From: JANPJV01 sp031425695
GTDB lineage: Bacteria > Pseudomonadota > Gammaproteobacteria > Xanthomonadales > SZUA-5
Direction of reading: 5' to 3'
Length of the DNA: 35,175 bases
NCBI GenBank assembly: GCA_031425695.1
Contig: JANPJV010000219.1
Span: 1-35,175, forward strand
The first letter of the stretch is position 1. Each line of letters begins with the position of its first letter. Below are positions 1-8,023 of the stretch, in pieces. A program made the position numbers and the translations under genes. The notes under the pieces were generated by a model that saw only the letters and a program-made list of their open reading frames with translations, was not told the DNA's origin and made no database searches.

Positions 1-187
1 TGGTGAGTCTGCGCTATGCGCGGACGCTTTCCTTCAGAATCAAAAGCGTCCGCGCGCAGCGCAGACCCACCACGAGCAAAAGCGTTCGCGCGCAGCGCAG
101 ACCCACCACGAGCAAAAGCGTCCGCGCGCAGCGCAGACCCACCACAAGCAAGCAAGGGCGTCCACGCGTAGCGCCGACCCACCGATC
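1..187. repeat. 36-bp tandem repeats with an inverted half copy (end-repeat family)
   Basis: Positions 1-32 hold an inverted arm (TGGTGAGTCTGCGCTATGCG and on). Direct units follow, starting with GCGTCCGCGCGCAGCGCAGA at 46, 82 and 118 (exact 36-bp period), with a degenerate fourth unit from 158. Arm and units together form a long palindrome. The same family lies at 35050-35175. It sits directly upstream of the acetyltransferase gene at 211, so it may be part of its leader. There is no coding signal. Confidence 0.9.
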
Positions 188-210
188 CAAAGACCACCAA
201 AGGAGCGGCC

Positions 211-699
211 ATGCAGTTGCGCCCGGCGACATCGGAAGACACCGACCTGATCGTCCAGTTGATCCACGAACTGGCCACATTCGAGCAGCTGGCGCACGAG
301 TGCAAGGCGGAGGCGGGGAGCCTGCGGGAGCATCTCTTCGGCTCGCAGCCGCGCGCAGAAGTGGTGATTGCCGAAGTCGACGGAGAGACTGCCGGCTTTG
401 CGCTGTTCTTTCATAACTTCTCGACATTCGTCGGCAAGCCGGGCCTCTACCTCGAAGACCTGTTCGTGCGCCCGGCGTTTCGCGGGCATGGCATCGGCAA
501 GGCGCTGATGGTGCATCTCGCCCAACTGGCGGTGGCGCGCGGGTGTGGGCGCTTCGAGTGGTGGGTGCTTGACTGGAACCAGCCGGCCATCGACTTCTAC
601 CGCCGGCTCGGCGCCGAGCCCATGTCTGAATGGACGGTCCAGCGTGTCTCGGGCGCTGCCTTGGACCGATTGGCAAACTCAGGCACGATGGCGGGATGA
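211..699 (+). CDS. GNAT family N-acetyltransferase (SSAT-like)
   Basis: A 162-residue single-domain GNAT protein, the usual length for the diamine/spermidine N1-acetyltransferase-like group. It should transfer an acetyl group from acetyl-CoA to a small amine; the exact substrate cannot be read from sequence. The strand before motif A is PGLYLEDLFVRP (77-88). Motif A, which binds the CoA pyrophosphate, is RGHGIGKAL (91-99). The C-terminal motif B region is DWNQPAIDFYRRLGA (121-135), typical of the SSAT-like branch. A good ribosome site (AAAGGAG) lies six bases before the ATG. The stop codon overlaps the next start (ATGA at 696-699), so the two genes are probably translationally coupled. The fold is sure; the polyamine link is inference. 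Confidence 0.9.
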   Translation: MQLRPATSEDTDLIVQLIHELATFEQLAHECKAEAGSLREHLFGSQPRAEVVIAEVDGETAGFALFFHNFSTFVGKPGLYLEDLFVRPAFRGHGIGKALMVHLAQLAVARGCGRFEWWVLDWNQPAIDFYRRLGAEPMSEWTVQRVSGAALDRLANSGTMAG

Positions 700-1520
700 A
701 TCGTCACCTGCGCTGGTTGCTGCCGCTGGGCGCGCTGCTCGTCCTGGCCCTTGCCTGGGCGGGTCCCGTCGACCGTCTTGCCGATGAGCAATCCGAGGCC
801 GGCCTCAAGCGCGCGTTGGCGACCTTTGCTGCGGCGCGCGTGCTCAATGGCGTGATCTCGGTTGCGCAGGGCACCGAGATCGCAGTCGAGCCGGCCGGTG
901 TCGGTGTCACCTTCGCACCGGGGCAGGTGCTGGATCCGGTCAACGACCTGGTCGAGCAGTTTTCGACGCTCATGCTGACCGCGAGTGTTTCCTTCGGTGT
1001 GCAGAAGGCACTGGTGTTCATTGGCGGTCACCATGCGGTCTCGGGCCTGCTGACGGTACTGGTGCTCGGCTGGCTCGCCTGGCGTCAGTTTGGTTCGACG
1101 CCGCCGTCGCCGATGCTGGGCCGCATGGTGCTGCTGCTGATCCTGGTGCGTTTCGCGGTGCCGATGGTCGCGCTCGGGAGCGATGCGGCGTATCGCCTGT
1201 TCCTGGCCGATCGCTACGAGGCCAGCCAGGCTGCGTTGACCTTGAGCACGACGGAAGTCGGCGCGCTCGGCCGCACCCAGCCGCCGGCGCCCGCAGAGGA
1301 AACGGTCGGGCAGCGCATGAACCGCTGGTGGAACGAGACCACCGAGAATTTCGACGTCAGCGAGCGACTCGAAGCGCTGAAAGAAGCCGCCGCCCGCGCG
1401 ACCGAGCACATCGTCGAGCTGATCGTGATCTTCCTGCTACAGACCCTGATCGTCCCCACCGCCTTGCTATGGGGCCTCTGGCGAGCGGGGATCATGCTGG
1501 TGCAGCCGCGTAGAACTTAG
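696..1520 (+). CDS. Unknown inner-membrane protein, coupled to the GNAT gene
   Basis: A 274-residue protein I do not recognise. The ATG at 696 is chosen because it overlaps the upstream stop as ATGA and is followed at once by a signal-anchor (MNRHLRWLLPLGALLVLALA). There are hydrophobic segments at about residues 5-20, 98-125 and 128-150, and a final one at about 238-265. Between the third and last is a charged, amphipathic stretch (about 190-235, with WWNETTENFDVSERLEALKE) that probably faces the periplasm or forms a coiled segment. No catalytic motif is visible. It ends shortly before the hairpin element at 1571, convergent with the ATPase gene. Confidence 0.75.
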   Translation: MNRHLRWLLPLGALLVLALAWAGPVDRLADEQSEAGLKRALATFAAARVLNGVISVAQGTEIAVEPAGVGVTFAPGQVLDPVNDLVEQFSTLMLTASVSFGVQKALVFIGGHHAVSGLLTVLVLGWLAWRQFGSTPPSPMLGRMVLLLILVRFAVPMVALGSDAAYRLFLADRYEASQAALTLSTTEVGALGRTQPPAPAEETVGQRMNRWWNETTENFDVSERLEALKEAAARATEHIVELIVIFLLQTLIVPTALLWGLWRAGIMLVQPRRT

Positions 1521-1570
1521 GACAAACGCAACCTGGATGGACGCAGATCGAGGCGAGAAGCTAAGAGCTT

Positions 1571-1710
1571 TTATCCACAGATTACACAGATAAAAGCGGA
1601 TTAAGAGCGTATTTTCGTAGGTCAGACGCACGCGGCCTATTCTTGGCACGCGCATTGTCTCCATTCATTAAAGGCTTTAATCCGCTTTTATCTGTGTAAT
1701 CTGTGGATAA
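1571..1710. repeat. Palindromic element with perfect DnaA boxes at both ends (copy 1)
   Basis: Two perfect 34-bp inverted arms (1571-1604 and 1677-1710) begin and end with TTATCCACA / TGTGGATAA, the DnaA box consensus, followed by GATTACACAGATAAAAGCGG. The 72-bp centre is unique. Similarity extends outside the arms into AAGAGC-type flanks. The element fills the gap between two convergent genes (ends at 1520 and 1759). Related copies are at 10736-10914 and 14631-14747. Confidence 0.95.
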
Positions 1711-1758
1711 CGCTCTTCGCTCTTTGCTGTTGTCTGCGTCCATCCAGGGTGCGACACC

Positions 1759-2931
1759 CTACGGCCAGCGCCAGCCCGGCCCCTCCAGCACGCCCTGTCC
1801 GGCAATCCTGGTTTCGCCCAGCTCCTTCTCCAGCGTCAGTGAGTTGCAGCCTTCATCCTGTTCGAGCGCCGCGATGAGGCGGGTGCTGTGGGCGACGACC
1901 CAGACCTGGGTGGTGCGCGCGGCCTGGATGATGAGGCGGCCGAGGGCGGGTAGGAGATCGGGATGCAGGCTGGTCTCGGGCTCGTTCAGTACCATCAGCG
2001 GAGGCGGGCGAGGCGTCAGCAGGGCCGCGATCCAGAGCAGGTAGCGCAAGGTGCCATCCGAGAGCTCAGCGGCGCTCAAGGATCGCAGCAGGCCGGGTTG
2101 GGTGAGGCTGAGCGAAAAGCGCCCGTCGTGGCTATCGATGCCGAGCTCGGCGCCGGGGAAGGCGTCGTCGAGCGCCGACGCCAGCCCAGCTGCATCCCCA
2201 ATCTCACGGATGGTCTGCAGCGCGGCAGCGAGATCGCGACCATCGTGCGCGAGCGCATTGGTGCGCGTACCTATCAGTGCCTGGCGCGCCGGGGCATCCT
2301 GGTCGGTGCGGAAATGGTCGTAGAAGCGCCAGCCGCGCACGCGCTCGCGGAGACGGACCAGCTCCGGCACGCCGTTCGGATCGACCGCACGCGCGAGCAT
2401 GCTCTCGTGGCTCGGTACGTGGCTGTCGAGCACCTCCCAGCTGCGCCCCTCGCGTGACTTGAGCACGTTCGCGGTGCGCTCGACCAGCACCGATGCGGGC
2501 CGCAGCACCGCGCCGGCGAAGATGCATTCGTGCTTGATCTCGGGATCGTGCATGAAGGCCGAGGGCATGCGTCCGTAGCCTCCCGCCGGCGTCGGCAGGC
2601 CCAGCTCGATCAGGTAGCCAAAGTCTTCGTCGGCAAAGCCGAGCCGCAATCGCTGTGGCTGCTGGCGCGGCCCGCCCTGGATAGCCTCGCGGCCCGCGCG
2701 CATCCCCAAGCTGAAGCGCTCCGGTCCAGCCCAGAAACTCGACGCCAGCCCGCCTTCGCGCGCAATGGCACCTACCACGCCGCCTTGTGCCGTCTCCGCG
2801 AGCAGCCGCAACGCGCGATAGAGATTGGACTTGCCGCTGCCGTTCGGCCCGGCGATCAGCGTCAGCGGCGCCAACGGCACGGTGAGTTCGCGCAGGGATC
2901 GGTAGTTGGCGACGGCGAGGGCAGTGAGCAC
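1759..2931 (-). CDS. RecF/AAA_21-type ATPase of ABC-like fold
   Basis: A 390-residue soluble ATPase starting at GTG (2931) with GGAG eight bases upstream. Walker A is GPNGSGKS (28-35). The ABC-like signature is LSDGT (290-294), Walker B is PLMVLNEPE (311-319), and an H-loop histidine is at 348 (VVAHST). The interrupted layout, with some 250 residues between Walker A and the signature, is that of the RecF/SMC-like AAA_21 group, not of membrane transporters. Such proteins often act alone or with a nuclease partner (OLD/Gaj-type, AbiEii-type). No TOPRIM domain and no partner gene is seen here: the upstream neighbour is a repeat element and the downstream one is convergent. Its role is unknown. 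Confidence 0.85.
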   Translation of the reverse strand: MLTALAVANYRSLRELTVPLAPLTLIAGPNGSGKSNLYRALRLLAETAQGGVVGAIAREGGLASSFWAGPERFSLGMRAGREAIQGGPRQQPQRLRLGFADEDFGYLIELGLPTPAGGYGRMPSAFMHDPEIKHECIFAGAVLRPASVLVERTANVLKSREGRSWEVLDSHVPSHESMLARAVDPNGVPELVRLRERVRGWRFYDHFRTDQDAPARQALIGTRTNALAHDGRDLAAALQTIREIGDAAGLASALDDAFPGAELGIDSHDGRFSLSLTQPGLLRSLSAAELSDGTLRYLLWIAALLTPRPPPLMVLNEPETSLHPDLLPALGRLIIQAARTTQVWVVAHSTRLIAALEQDEGCNSLTLEKELGETRIAGQGVLEGPGWRWP

Positions 2932-2956
2932 GCGGGTTCTCCGGTGGGCGCTGGAC

Positions 2957-3104
2957 GTAGGTCACGTTGCGACCGCGAATGTTCGATCATGGCAATACCA
3001 TCGATCGGTCGCTACGTGACTCCACGTGATCGCTGCCATTGTCACGTAGCGCCCGAAACGCGGCGCGGCGGGAGCTCAATGTGCGCGGGCGCAACGCGAC
3101 CTAC
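2957..3104. repeat. GTAGGTCACG palindromic element with a nested palindrome
   Basis: The outer arms are GTAGGTCACGTTGCG (from 2957) and CGCAACGCGACCTAC (ending 3104). Inside lies a second perfect 10-bp inverted pair, GCTACGTGAC (3011-3020) and GTCACGTAGC (3041-3050). The outer arm is related to the GTAGGTCATG arms at 10617 and 27764. It sits between the divergent ATPase and EamA genes, so it occupies both promoter regions. Confidence 0.85.
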
Positions 3105-3149
3105 GTACGCCCGGAACCGAAGACTCAAAACCGAAAACCGAAGACGCCG

Positions 3150-4034
3150 ATGCCGCTGACCCCCGAACGCAAGGCCCAATTGCAGATACACGCGTGCGTG
3201 CTGCTGTGGGGCTTCACGGCCATTCTTGGCAAGCTGATCTCGCTCCCGGCAATGGCGCTGGTGGTCTGGCGCATGTTGCTCGTAGTGGCGGCGCTGGCGC
3301 TGGTGCCGCGGGTCTGGCGCGGGTTGCGGGCCTTGCCGTGGCGGCAGATCGGCATCTACGCAGTGATTGGCGCCGTCGTCGGCCTGCACTGGCTGACGTT
3401 CTACGCATCAATCAAGCTGGCGAATGCCTCGGTCGCGGCGACCTGCATTGCGCTGGCACCGGTGTTCCTCGCGGTCGTCGAGCCCTTGCTGGCGCACAAG
3501 CGCTTCGATCTGCGCGAGCTGCTGCTCGGGATTGCGGTGGTACCCGGGGTCGCGCTGGTGGTCGGTGGCGTGGCGCCGTCAATGCGGCTCGGGATTGCCG
3601 TGGGCGTGGTTTCGGCCTTCCTGGTAGCGATCTTCGGTGCCCTGAACAAGCGCTTCGTCGAGCGCGCCGATCCGTTGACGGTGACCGCCATCGAGCTCGG
3701 GGCTGGAGCCGCATTCCTGGTTCTCGTCGCGCTCGCGTTCCCGGTCTTCGGCGATCCGCTGCCCCGCCCAAGCATGCACGACGCGGGGCTGCTGCTGGTC
3801 TTGAGCCTCTTCTGCACGCTGCTGCCATTTGCCCTATCGCTCATCGCGCTGCGGCAGCTGAGCGCCTACAGCGCCCAGCTCGCGATCAACCTCGAACCCG
3901 TCTACGCGATCCTGCTCGCCATCCCGCTCCTCGGCGAACAGCGTGAGCTCGAACCCATGTTCTACCTTGGCGTCGCCATCGTGCTCGCGGCGGTGTTCGT
4001 GCATCCGTGGCTGCATCGCAAGGATGGAGTCTGA
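3150..4034 (+). CDS. EamA/DMT-family transporter
   Basis: A 294-residue inner-membrane protein with two EamA repeats of about five helices each (about residues 8-140 and 150-288), the usual length and layout of drug/metabolite exporters of the RhaT/YdcZ-like superfamily. The first helix begins IHACVLLWGFTAILGKL, a common EamA opening. The second repeat ends with LNLEPVYAILL-type sequence (AINLEPVYAILLAIPLLGE), also characteristic. I start at the ATG at 3150 because the in-frame extension upstream is charged and encoded by repeat sequence. The substrate is unknown and no neighbour suggests one. A hairpin element follows eight bases after the stop. Confidence 0.9.
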   Translation: MPLTPERKAQLQIHACVLLWGFTAILGKLISLPAMALVVWRMLLVVAALALVPRVWRGLRALPWRQIGIYAVIGAVVGLHWLTFYASIKLANASVAATCIALAPVFLAVVEPLLAHKRFDLRELLLGIAVVPGVALVVGGVAPSMRLGIAVGVVSAFLVAIFGALNKRFVERADPLTVTAIELGAGAAFLVLVALAFPVFGDPLPRPSMHDAGLLLVLSLFCTLLPFALSLIALRQLSAYSAQLAINLEPVYAILLAIPLLGEQRELEPMFYLGVAIVLAAVFVHPWLHRKDGV

Positions 4035-4041
4035 TTTCTAG

Positions 4042-4140
4042 ACGCAAATGAACGCAAAGGGGCAAAGAAAAGGACGCAAAAATGCTTCCCGACCTGTTTT
4101 TTGCGTCCCTTTGCCCCTTTTGCGTTCCTTTGCGTCAAAG
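4042..4140. repeat. GACGCAAAG palindromic element (copy 1)
   Basis: The left arm, 4042-4083, is built of GACGCAAA / GAACGCAAAG / GGGCAAAG / GGACGCAAAA words. The right arm, 4098-4140, is its imperfect reverse complement (TTTTTTGCGTCC, CTTTGCCCC, TTTGCGTC). The loop is only about 14 bp, so a transcript would fold into a very long hairpin. It lies between the convergent EamA and CHAT genes and could terminate both. The second copy is at 28689-28823. Confidence 0.9.
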
Positions 4141-4177
4141 GCTTTCCACGGCCGCTTTACCCCCAGGACCAGGAGCA

Positions 4178-4196
4178 TCCGGACAAGGTCCGGACC
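4178..4196. repeat. TCCGGAC motif, single inverted copy
   Basis: TCCGGACAAGGTCCGGACC is the reverse complement of the core of the three tandem units at 12772-12897. It lies five bases beyond the CHAT stop codon. Confidence 0.75.
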
Positions 4197-4200
4197 CAGG

Positions 4201-7200
4201 TTATTTTCGCGCCACCCGCAGCCTCTGGAAATGCGCCAATGACGCCCAGTAATACGGGTGTCGATAGGCGCGCGAGTTCTTGAGGGCGAGTTGAGCGGCG
4301 CGCAGCGCCTCGGCGCTGTGATTGGCGTCCTGGCCGCGCATGGCGCTGTAGAAGGCGGGGATCCAGAGCGCGCTGGCGCTGTCACTGATGGGCCAGAAAG
4401 CGGCGACCACGTGATCGATGCCGGCCGCCGAGACCGCAACCGCGAAGCTCAGGCTGCTTTGGCTGGTGGCGCTCGGGCCGGCGGCGAGCTGGCAGGCGTT
4501 GAGCACGGCGAGCGGCGCTGCCAGCGCAGTATTGGCGACGTCCAGCCAACTCAAGAACTCGCTGCGCGTGGGATCGGCCGGGCTCGCCAGCCAGGTGCCG
4601 GCGTACCCGAGCATCTGCGGGCGTGCGTAGCCATGTGCTGCCAGGTGCACCCACGCAACCGGATCCCGCAGCGCCGCGAGCAGGGCTTCGGGTGAAGCGG
4701 CGGCACCGGTATGGCGCACCAGCTGGAGCGCGGGATCGGCACCCGCGATCAGGTCCGCTTCCTGTTCCGCGTAGCGCAGACGCGCGAGGCCGACGCGCGC
4801 GGTGGTCGCATTGCCCGGTGCAATCACTGCATGCAGGCGGGAGGCCGGCGTCGACGCGCTGCCAACCGCGCTCTCGAAGCGGGTGACCCAGCTCAAGGTC
4901 GTGGTGTCGATCAGCGGCGTCGCGCTGCCCGGCCAGGACAGCAGGCCGAGCGGAATGGTACCGATGAGATCGTCGCTCAGGACCAGCAAGCGCGGCGGCG
5001 CTGAGGCGATCGGGGCCGCGTGCAGCAACTGCCCGGACAGGGTGAGCGCGGCGCGTTGGATGTCGGCAGTCGCGCTCGCGGCGGAGTTCAGCGCCAGCAG
5101 CAGCGCCTGGATGGAATCGCGCAGTGCCGCGCGGCCGGGCAGCTCGACGATGCTGGCGTGCTCCTTGGAGACCCATAGCGCGGCGCTGCTCGGCTCGGCC
5201 GGCACCACGATCAGCAGCCAGCGCTGGTCGAGCTCGGCCTGCAGGGCGGCCAGTGTCGGCAGCAATGCCTGCGGGCTGGCACCGGCGCGCGTGTGCGCCA
5301 GCGCGGACAGCAGGGCGCGTTCGCTGGCGCCGGGATTGCGATTGTCGCCGAGCAGCTCGCGCGACACCGCTGCACTGAAATCCGCCGCGGCCGCGCCGGT
5401 GCTGCGCGATGGCGTGACTGCCTGCAACGGCGAGCTGGCGCCCAGCGTCAGCCACCATTGGCCACTCTGCGGGCGCGTCTGGGTGTTCAGTGCGATGCGC
5501 ACCCAGTCCTCGCGCAACTCGCGACCGAAGCGCATCACCAGGTAGCCGAGCCCGCCATTGCCGGTCTGCCGGGCAATGCCATCGAGCCGTGCGAGCCCTT
5601 CGGCGAGCCCTTTCATGGCGGCCTCGGGCTTGCCCTGGGCCAGCAGCAATTGCGCGCGCAGACGCGTCGCCAGCAGCGACTGTTGCAGGTCCAAGGTTTC
5701 CGGTTTGAGCGCTGTCAGGCGCCGCTGCGCTTCCGGCAGGCGCTCGGCCGCTACCAGCCAGCGCACTTCCAGCAGTTCCAGGCGGCCCCGATGAGCAGCC
5801 GACAACGCGCTCCAGTCGCGCTTTCGATCCAGTTCGGCGCGCGCTGCCAGCGCCGTCCGAGGAAGCCGCAATTCGAGCATGCCGAGCTCTGCCTCGGCAC
5901 GCTCGGTGGGCATTGCAAGCAGACGATAGATCTCGTGGGCGCGCTCGAACCAGATGGCCGCTGGCGCCTCCCGTGCGTTGGTGCGCTCGATGTTGGCGAG
6001 CGCCATCAGCGCCGAGGCGACCCGGGCAGGGGATGACGCCGGCTGGTAGAGCAGGAGGGCACGCTCCAGCAGCCGGTAGGCCTGGTCGCTCATTCCGAAT
6101 TGGCCGTAAATGCGCGCAACCTGCACCAATACGTTCGCCTGCCAGCGCACACGCTCTTCGGTGCCGGCCTCGAAACTGTCCATGGCGCGCTCGAAGTCAG
6201 ACAAGGCCTCGGGGAGGTTGCCGCGATCGCGCGAGAGATAAGCGCGGTAGAAGAAAAAGGATCCACGCAGCATCGGCCCCGCGGTCGCGAAGCCGGGATC
6301 CGCCTCCACCAGTGTGACCAGGCGCTCGAGCCGCTGCCGGTCGGGGGTGTTTCTCAGGCTGTTCAACATTGACACCGCGCTCCTCAGCGCGTCTTCGGCA
6401 TCGCCAGCTTGCCGGTAGTCTGCGATCAGCGCTTCGCCACAGTCCGCTGCGCGCTGTGCCTCTCCCTGCTTGTCCAGTTGCAAGCAGCGCACCTGGCGCG
6501 CACGGGCCTTCAGGTACGCGTCGTCCGGGCCCTCCAGCCACTCGAGCAACCGTGCAGCGGTGGCTGCGCCCTGGGCATGGCGCTCCAGGCGCATTTCGAG
6601 GTCAGCCACACCGAGCAACGCGGCACCCGCGCGCGCGCGTTCGCCAAGCGCGGCCCAGGCGCGATGCGCCTCCTCGAATGCACCAGCTGACTCGGCATAG
6701 CGATCCTGCAGAAACAGCGCACCCGCGAACATGTGGCGGGCGCTGGCGCGGGTGCGCTCGTCCGGCGCCGATTCCAGCAGCGCGGTGAACGCGTCGATGT
6801 CCGGACGCGATTGCACCGAGCGATCAATGCTGTCGGCCAGCAGCTGTGCACGCGCCAGCCATGCGGCGAGCTCGGCTTCCACGGGTTCGCAGAGCAGACG
6901 CAGGCGCGCGCTGCCGTGAGTGGCGCGCCAGAGTCGGACGCGCACAGCCAATGCGCCGCCCTGGTCGGCCGGGAGTTCGCGCCAGCCATAGCGCGTCATG
7001 GGATAAGTGATCTGCAGCGGATCGGCGCCAGGCGGGTGCTCTACGACCAGATCGGCGCCGGCTTCTTCCACCTGCAAGCGTGAACCAGTTGGAAGCGCGC
7101 GCAAGGCGAGTTCGACCACTTCGCTGCCGCGCAGCTCAACGCGCAGTTCCTGCGCGCAGCCAAGATCGACGGAGGCGCTCAGCGAGGCGCACCACAAGGC

Positions 7201-7266
7201 ACAGATTCCCGCGGCGAGCAGGTGCCCGCCGCCGCGCAGCAATCGCTCAGGGCTTGGGCGGCTCAC
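4201..7266 (-). CDS. TPR-CHAT protein, predicted exported caspase-like cysteine protease
   Basis: About 1021 residues from the proposed GTG at 7266. Order: a signal peptide (hydrophobic HLLAAGICALWCASLSAS, then cleavage near CAQ), a beta-rich domain of about 90 residues, a long helical TPR-like solenoid (about 120-560), then a C-terminal CHAT domain (about 670-1021). Both catalytic residues of the clan CD caspase/separase-like fold are present: His878 in VHLAAHGYARP and Cys925 in AVLNACQLAAG. The closing HPYYWASLAHFQ is the usual CHAT end. The start is uncertain: ATGs at 7362 and 7338 give a longer N-terminus that lacks a clean signal peptide, and a TTG lies at 7242. The chosen GTG overlaps the upstream gene by 20 bases, which suggests an operon. 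CHAT proteases are normally triggered through their TPRs or a partner. Here the natural candidates are the small secreted protein upstream and the divergent subtilase. Confidence 0.88.
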   Translation of the reverse strand: MSRPSPERLLRGGGHLLAAGICALWCASLSASVDLGCAQELRVELRGSEVVELALRALPTGSRLQVEEAGADLVVEHPPGADPLQITYPMTRYGWRELPADQGGALAVRVRLWRATHGSARLRLLCEPVEAELAAWLARAQLLADSIDRSVQSRPDIDAFTALLESAPDERTRASARHMFAGALFLQDRYAESAGAFEEAHRAWAALGERARAGAALLGVADLEMRLERHAQGAATAARLLEWLEGPDDAYLKARARQVRCLQLDKQGEAQRAADCGEALIADYRQAGDAEDALRSAVSMLNSLRNTPDRQRLERLVTLVEADPGFATAGPMLRGSFFFYRAYLSRDRGNLPEALSDFERAMDSFEAGTEERVRWQANVLVQVARIYGQFGMSDQAYRLLERALLLYQPASSPARVASALMALANIERTNAREAPAAIWFERAHEIYRLLAMPTERAEAELGMLELRLPRTALAARAELDRKRDWSALSAAHRGRLELLEVRWLVAAERLPEAQRRLTALKPETLDLQQSLLATRLRAQLLLAQGKPEAAMKGLAEGLARLDGIARQTGNGGLGYLVMRFGRELREDWVRIALNTQTRPQSGQWWLTLGASSPLQAVTPSRSTGAAAADFSAAVSRELLGDNRNPGASERALLSALAHTRAGASPQALLPTLAALQAELDQRWLLIVVPAEPSSAALWVSKEHASIVELPGRAALRDSIQALLLALNSAASATADIQRAALTLSGQLLHAAPIASAPPRLLVLSDDLIGTIPLGLLSWPGSATPLIDTTTLSWVTRFESAVGSASTPASRLHAVIAPGNATTARVGLARLRYAEQEADLIAGADPALQLVRHTGAAASPEALLAALRDPVAWVHLAAHGYARPQMLGYAGTWLASPADPTRSEFLSWLDVANTALAAPLAVLNACQLAAGPSATSQSSLSFAVAVSAAGIDHVVAAFWPISDSASALWIPAFYSAMRGQDANHSAEALRAAQLALKNSRAYRHPYYWASLAHFQRLRVARK

Positions 7267-7882
7267 CGGTGCCACCGCTGCCGGGCTGCTGGCCGGCGGT
7301 CGGGCACTGCGTGCTCGCCCACTTCGCGCCAGATGCATCCGGGCGGTCTTCCTGCAGGACATTCACCGGAAACACCTCGAACTCGAAAGAACGGCATTGC
7401 GCGTCGGACGGATAATCCAAGCCGAAATCAGTGCACAGCACCGTGCCGGTGTAATACAGGAATACCTGCTGGCCCCGGCCGTCGCTGCCGCGCGAGAACC
7501 CGGAAAGATAGCGCCCATCGGCGCTCGGGATCATCGTCGCGATATCGCGTACGAGCGGGGAGCCGGTCGGACGAGTGCGGTGCAGCACCAGCTTACCGCT
7601 ATCGGTCGCACTGACGGTGATGACATCGCCATTGGCCACATTGCACGAAGCCCCGAGCATGCTGCACATCGTCATATTATTGGTCGAATGTACCAGCAGC
7701 GCGCCTTGGCTGAGCCAGTCGGTGACGTTGCTGATGCTTTCGGTGGCGAGGAAGTGCTCGTCCGCACCGCTGCCGCGGGTCAGACAGGACGATTGACCGG
7801 CAAGTGCGCTGCCGCCAAAACCCAAGGCGAGTGCGGCGATCAGCGTGGAGCGGAGCGGACGGCGGGAGCTGAGCATGGTCAT
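7247..7882 (-). CDS. Unknown secreted cysteine-rich protein, first gene of the CHAT operon
   Basis: A 211-residue protein with a clear signal peptide: basic start, then STLIAALALGFGGSALA, cleaved before GQSS. The mature part has six cysteines (in SSCLT, MCSML, SCNV, VLCTD, AQCRS, TQCPT), enough for three disulfides. It has short beta-like stretches and a glycine/proline-rich tail ending GGTGEPPKP. I know no family for it. The ATG at 7882 has GAGGAAG at good distance; a second in-frame ATG is at 7876. The gene overlaps the CHAT start, so the two are probably made together and meet in the periplasm. A role as ligand, inhibitor or substrate of the CHAT protease is a guess from position only. Confidence 0.78.
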   Translation of the reverse strand: MTMLSSRRPLRSTLIAALALGFGGSALAGQSSCLTRGSGADEHFLATESISNVTDWLSQGALLVHSTNNMTMCSMLGASCNVANGDVITVSATDSGKLVLHRTRPTGSPLVRDIATMIPSADGRYLSGFSRGSDGRGQQVFLYYTGTVLCTDFGLDYPSDAQCRSFEFEVFPVNVLQEDRPDASGAKWASTQCPTAGQQPGSGGTGEPPKP

Positions 7883-8023
7883 GATGAAAACTTCCTCGAG
7901 GTCAAAATGGGCGCGAGCGGCGCCCGTGCGGGGGTCTGTGCACTTCATCCAGGGAAGCGCGTTCAGTGAGATGGCTGCGGGCACGCGCGCAGGTACGCGG
8001 CCAGCAACCAGAATCAGCAGGGA

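Noticed and set aside
46..157. 36-bp direct repeats as a CRISPR array
   Set aside because: Units follow each other without spacers, and no cas genes are present.
1571..1710. Replication origin, because of two perfect DnaA boxes
   Set aside because: No dnaA, dnaN, gidA or A+T-rich unwinding region is nearby. The boxes are part of a repeated palindrome that also occurs at 14631-14747.
1759..2931. Defence system centred on the RecF/AAA-type ATPase
   Set aside because: No nuclease, TOPRIM or toxin partner is adjacent; the neighbours are a membrane protein, a repeat and an EamA exporter. A lone ATPase is not enough to claim it.
2957..3104. Attachment site or integron-type recombination site, because of nested palindromes
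   Set aside because: No integrase or recombinase gene, and no cassette structure on either side.
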